Shown here: piece by piece, positions 61,481 through 64,000 of the stretch
Numbering within the stretch: position 1 is the stretch's first letter
How the letters are laid out: each line of letters opens with the position of its first letter
NCBI RefSeq assembly: GCF_947179515.1
Contig: NC_067474.1
Coordinates: forward strand, 97,274,324 to 97,338,323
Direction: 5' to 3'
Length of the DNA: 64,000 bases
Source: Apodemus sylvaticus
Lineage: Eukaryota; Chordata; Mammalia; Rodentia; Muridae
Notes under the pieces: generated by a model
Database searches by the model: none
The model's input: the letters and a program-made list of their open reading frames with translations, nothing else
What the model was told of the DNA's origin: nothing
Made by a program: the position numbers and the translations under genes

Positions 61481-61573
61481 CAAAAACATTTAGAAAGAAA
61501 AGTAGCAGGAAGAAAAGGGCACATAACAACTCGAGGTTTCTTTAAAAAAAAAATGAAAGAAAAAGTAACTTAC
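61166..61573. other. Short spacer between CpG island and Bnc2 exon
   Basis: About 400 bp of intron, AT-rich toward the exon. It contains the (TA)n run listed separately and no coding frame of note. The donor of the exon sits at its upper edge. Confidence 0.7.
61439..61472. repeat. (TA)n microsatellite
   Basis: About 17 uninterrupted AT units lie roughly 100 bp past the splice donor of the Bnc2 exon, between exon and CpG island. Such runs are highly length-polymorphic and easily unwound. Confidence 0.95.
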
Positions 61574-61774
61574 CTGTTGGGACATTCTGAATAAGAGGTT
61601 AGTATCAGCGTTTTGCCATGTCCCCATGAACCCTGGTTCAGCCGCAGTCGTTCTGGTTCCGAACTGCATGGAGTTGTCAGTACAGGAGTCTCTTAAAGTC
61701 AAGTCTCTTGCCCTCTTTGGCTCTCTGTCTCTCTGTGTGTCTCTTTCTCTCACATCCACTTCTGCCTCTTCTGA
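61574..61774 (-). CDS. Bnc2: Bnc2 (basonuclin 2) internal coding exon, partial gene
   Basis: Read on the minus strand, a pyrimidine-rich tract ending CTTTTCAG precedes the exon (AG at 61775-61776). The exon ends ATGTCCCAACAG followed by the strong donor GTAAGTTAC. The 201 bp give 67 codons with no stop, starting SEEAEVDVRERDTQ and ending GTWQNADTNLLFRMSQQ. I recognise this from memory as the N-terminal part of basonuclin 2, differing from the human protein at only a couple of positions. Basonuclin 2 is a nuclear C2H2 zinc-finger protein with roles in mesenchymal, craniofacial, germ-cell and pigment biology. This exon lies before the zinc fingers and is Arg/Glu/Asp-rich at its start. The frame is open upstream to a stop near 61866 without an ATG, so it is an internal exon fed from an upstream start. 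The first ATG inside the exon is at codon 36. Both boundaries are phase 0, so skipping it would keep the frame. The rest of the gene lies outside the window. Confidence 0.92.
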
Positions 61775-61867
61775 CTGAAAAGTGAAGGTGGATTTTTTGA
61801 GCTTCTTGGCAGCCAGTAGCAGGAGTACAGTGTAGGTAAGAAGCTGGCTGAACTGTGCATTTCATTT

Positions 61868-61897
61868 GGGAAGGGGGAGATCTGGGGGAGGGGGGGG
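61868..61897 (+). promoter_or_regulatory. G-quadruplex-prone tract just upstream of exon
   Basis: Four G runs (3, 5, 5 and 8 G) with short loops lie on plus, about 95 bp before the exon acceptor. The Bnc2 pre-mRNA therefore carries a C-rich tract here, so the G-rich strand is the transcription template. Confidence 0.6.
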
Positions 61898-63699
61898 TCA
61901 GAGCTTCCTTCGCACCTTCTGCACAGATATCCCTATCATTTATGCATAGATTGTGACTCCCCTAGCTTGCCTCTGCTCAGTTTAACAGCTGCCTGTCAGG
62001 TGCGCAGGCAGCACTGGAGACCCAACCATCAGCTTCAAACCCTCAGCCACTGCATGTCATTGGACAGCAGAGCTAGGAGTCAACTGCACTGTTCCACTGT
62101 CAGGCACCAAATGACACTGTACTAACCCCCCTCCAGATACACAGATAGACACACACTGGTGCATACTCCACGGACTGCCACGATCACCGTCCACAAGGCC
62201 AGGGAAAGCCAGGGCTCTTCCCTGGGAATTTTCGCCAACAATGCTTTCTGCTGTAACATGTTATATCCAGCACCAGTCTTTTCTTTAACACTTGCAAAAC
62301 TATGACACTTAAATATTTTTAATTAAACTGTAAGCAAGTGAAGTATTCATCTGGAGGAGAACATAAAGTTTGCTCACTGGCTTTTTAAATATTAGCTGCC
62401 ACAAGTCACACCATAATGCTGGGGCTATTTATAATCACATATAAACTCATAGGGAAAATAATATACAGAGATTTGACCTTATATTATAAAGGGTGAACAA
62501 GCAAAGCTACCAGTTAAACATGGAAGATGTACACTAAACATATGCAAAAATAAATATATATCACTTAATACCGAGCACCTCAGGCCATTAATTACCAAAT
62601 GGAAGGTTAAGTAAAGAGACACTGAAGGAAGAGAAGAAAAATGAATACCTTTTCTTAAAGCTCACATGCAGAATAAAATCCTTTGTTAAAGTTCTCAGGT
62701 AAGACATCTACATCAACCTTTTAAATCATAAAAAAAGGGCAAAAGATGAAGAAAAAAAGAAACCTGTCCTATTTCAGGCAAAAAGTAATGCATATAAAAA
62801 TGCCATTTTTCATTTAGGACCTCTATGGAAAATTCTATAATGTTTCCCTGCCTGATGAAATATAACCTTGATAGCAGGTCATATTTTTAATTAAACCAGT
62901 TTTAAAACAAAACAACCATTTGTTAGATAGTATTTATCTCCCTTATTTATGGAAAAAGCAGAACTGAACAAAATCCACTGTACATAAACACTGTAACTTC
63001 AAAATGGAAAGCTAAATTCATGCCATCTCATAAAAGTAGTCAGCAGGAAAAAGCCATCCTTCCTAAACTTAAAATGTAAGGAACATTAATCTTCAGCCAC
63101 TTACAAATACTGAGGACAAATGTAGCACTCTGTTCTCTCCTTCTTAACGAAAGAATAACAATAAACCTTCCTCTCAGAAACAACAAAAGAAACAGAAAAG
63201 CGTTTCGATGGCAGCCTGTGTCATTAGTGGACAATGAGAAAAGATGAGCAACCGTACGCTATGTTGACACAAATGTGCCTTCCCTTCTAGAACTGACATC
63301 TCCTGAAAGCTTTTCTGTTAAACTTCCCTCCAGTTCACCACCATTAAGCACAAAAAAGTCTCAAAAGAAGCAAATTCAATATCTGAAAGGAGACGAACAA
63401 GAACCCAAAGAATTGTTGCCTTAAAATATATTAAGTCCACCTGTGGTCAATAAAAATATTCTTTCGAGGGGGAGGGAGGGAAAAGCCCCTATGAGTCAAT
63501 TGTCAACGGTGACTGTACCTTTACTGCTATTACCCACTTAACTCCCTCTAAAATTTGCTAGCCTCTTGATTTCTGAAGTGGCACTCAGTGCCTCAGTCAA
63601 GCTGCCTGCTCAGCTCCTGACCTTCCCACTAATGGCTGTTATTTGTGGGAGGCTTAAGGACACTGTCAATAGCAAGCTTCCTCCTCGCTCCCCTCAAGC

Positions 63700-63855
63700 A
63701 CTGTTGTATCCTCTGCCTGCATGTTCTCTCTCGCCTCTTCTGCTTCCTCTCCCTCTCTCCTAGTCCTTCCCCCTCCTTCCCCACTCTCCCTCACTCCCTC
63801 TTCCTATTTTTCCAGCCCCACCCCTTTTTCTCAGTTCTGAGATCCTCTTCTTTCC
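63700..63855 (+). repeat. Pyrimidine (CT)-rich low-complexity stretch
   Basis: A long run of TCTC, CCCT and CCTT on plus with few purines. The two plus-strand open frames across it have no family resemblance and reflect composition. Confidence 0.75.
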
Positions 63856-63895
63856 CAGGTATTTCCCCTAACCCCCACACATGCGGGCACGAATG

Positions 63896-63936
63896 AACAC
63901 ACACACACACACACACACACCACACCACAACACAAA
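63896..63936 (+). repeat. (CA)n microsatellite
   Basis: Over ten CA units followed by imperfect CACACC/ACAACAC. Confidence 0.93.
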
Positions 63937-64000
63937 AATCAACTGGCATGCAGCAGCAAGCACCTGCAGTAATAGACTCTTTTATTAAAACTGTTATTCT

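Larger units (their letters stand above)
1..61573 (-). other. Bnc2: Bnc2 intron downstream of the recognised exon (overall label)
   Basis: Everything below 61574 follows the exon's donor site in transcript order. I found no frame resembling the next basonuclin 2 segment (a Cys-rich stretch beginning AIRCTLVNCTCEC in the human protein, from memory), so the downstream exon is probably below base 1. The interval contains repeats, unique DNA and a CpG island, listed separately. A very short exon could have been missed by eye. Confidence 0.7.
61775..63895. other. Bnc2: Upstream Bnc2 intron, mostly unique
   Basis: Intron preceding the exon in transcript order. It holds the acceptor polypyrimidine tract, a G-rich tract at 61868-61897 and a CT-rich stretch at about 63.70-63.86 kb. 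Otherwise it is unique AT-rich DNA. I see no second exon. Confidence 0.65.

Noticed and set aside
61490..61759. Apparent start MDVRERD at the Bnc2 exon
   Set aside because: The codon is GTG (Val), internal to the basonuclin frame, not a eukaryotic start. The real exon begins 15 bases earlier at the splice acceptor and stops at the donor, not at 61490.
61677..61865. 62-codon minus frame starting with ATG across the Bnc2 exon acceptor
   Set aside because: It is in a different register from the exon's basonuclin frame and crosses the acceptor site.
1..64000. CRISPR arrays, operons, phage or plasmid features, tRNA/rRNA genes
   Set aside because: The window is mammalian nuclear DNA. No regular spacer array, ribosome-binding sites or intact tRNA gene was seen. 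The tRNA-like pieces are SINE heads.

Overview
This window is vertebrate nuclear DNA, almost certainly from a murid rodent. It is AT-rich and CpG-depleted, and long open frames with coding character are absent. It carries rodent-specific SINEs (B1, B2, B3, B4/RSINE1, ID-like), a 5'-truncated murid L1, an old Lx-type L1 3' end, and many long microsatellites. A fairly young B1 at about 30.5 kb and the absence of intact ID elements favour mouse over rat, but this is not proven.

The only protein-coding sequence I can support is one internal exon on the minus strand at 61574-61774. It is 201 bp (67 codons), phase 0 at both ends, with a clean acceptor and a GTAAGT donor. Its translation matches, from memory, the N-terminal part of basonuclin 2 (Bnc2), a zinc-finger protein: it contains the stretches SEEAEVDVRERDTQ and GTWQNADTNLLFRMSQQ. 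Bnc2 is a very large gene with long introns, so nearly all of the window reads as Bnc2 intron. Bases 1-61573 lie downstream of the exon in transcript order and 61775-64000 lie upstream. I found no other Bnc2 exon.

About 400 bp downstream of that exon is a compact CpG island at about 60.68-61.17 kb, with GGGCGGC tandem GC-boxes. It has a plausible minus-strand splice donor at 60676. This is the best candidate in the window for an internal (alternative) promoter, in keeping with published reports of multiple promoters and isoforms for basonuclin 2.

Layout: 0-7 kb, B4/ID, MIR, B1, B3 and B1F copies, plus a diverged 52-bp sequence present twice 2 kb apart; 7-21 kb, mostly unique intron with CT, CA and GGAT microsatellites and a homeodomain-site-rich candidate conserved block near 18.7-19.06 kb; 22-31.4 kb, old SINEs; 31.7-33.66 kb, the L1 with target-site duplication; 35.64-36.66 kb, the Lx 3' end; 37-48.5 kb, unique DNA with SINEs and G-rich or purine-rich tracts; 48.5-60.6 kb, nearly repeat-free unique intron; 60.6-64 kb, CpG island, exon and flanking intron.

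The short ORFs elsewhere are chance frames or run through repeats. I looked for an undescribed multi-gene system and do not see one. The items worth a second look are regulatory (the CpG island, candidate enhancers, G-quadruplex and triplex-prone tracts) or mutational (perfect tandem duplications, TSD-flanked insertions).
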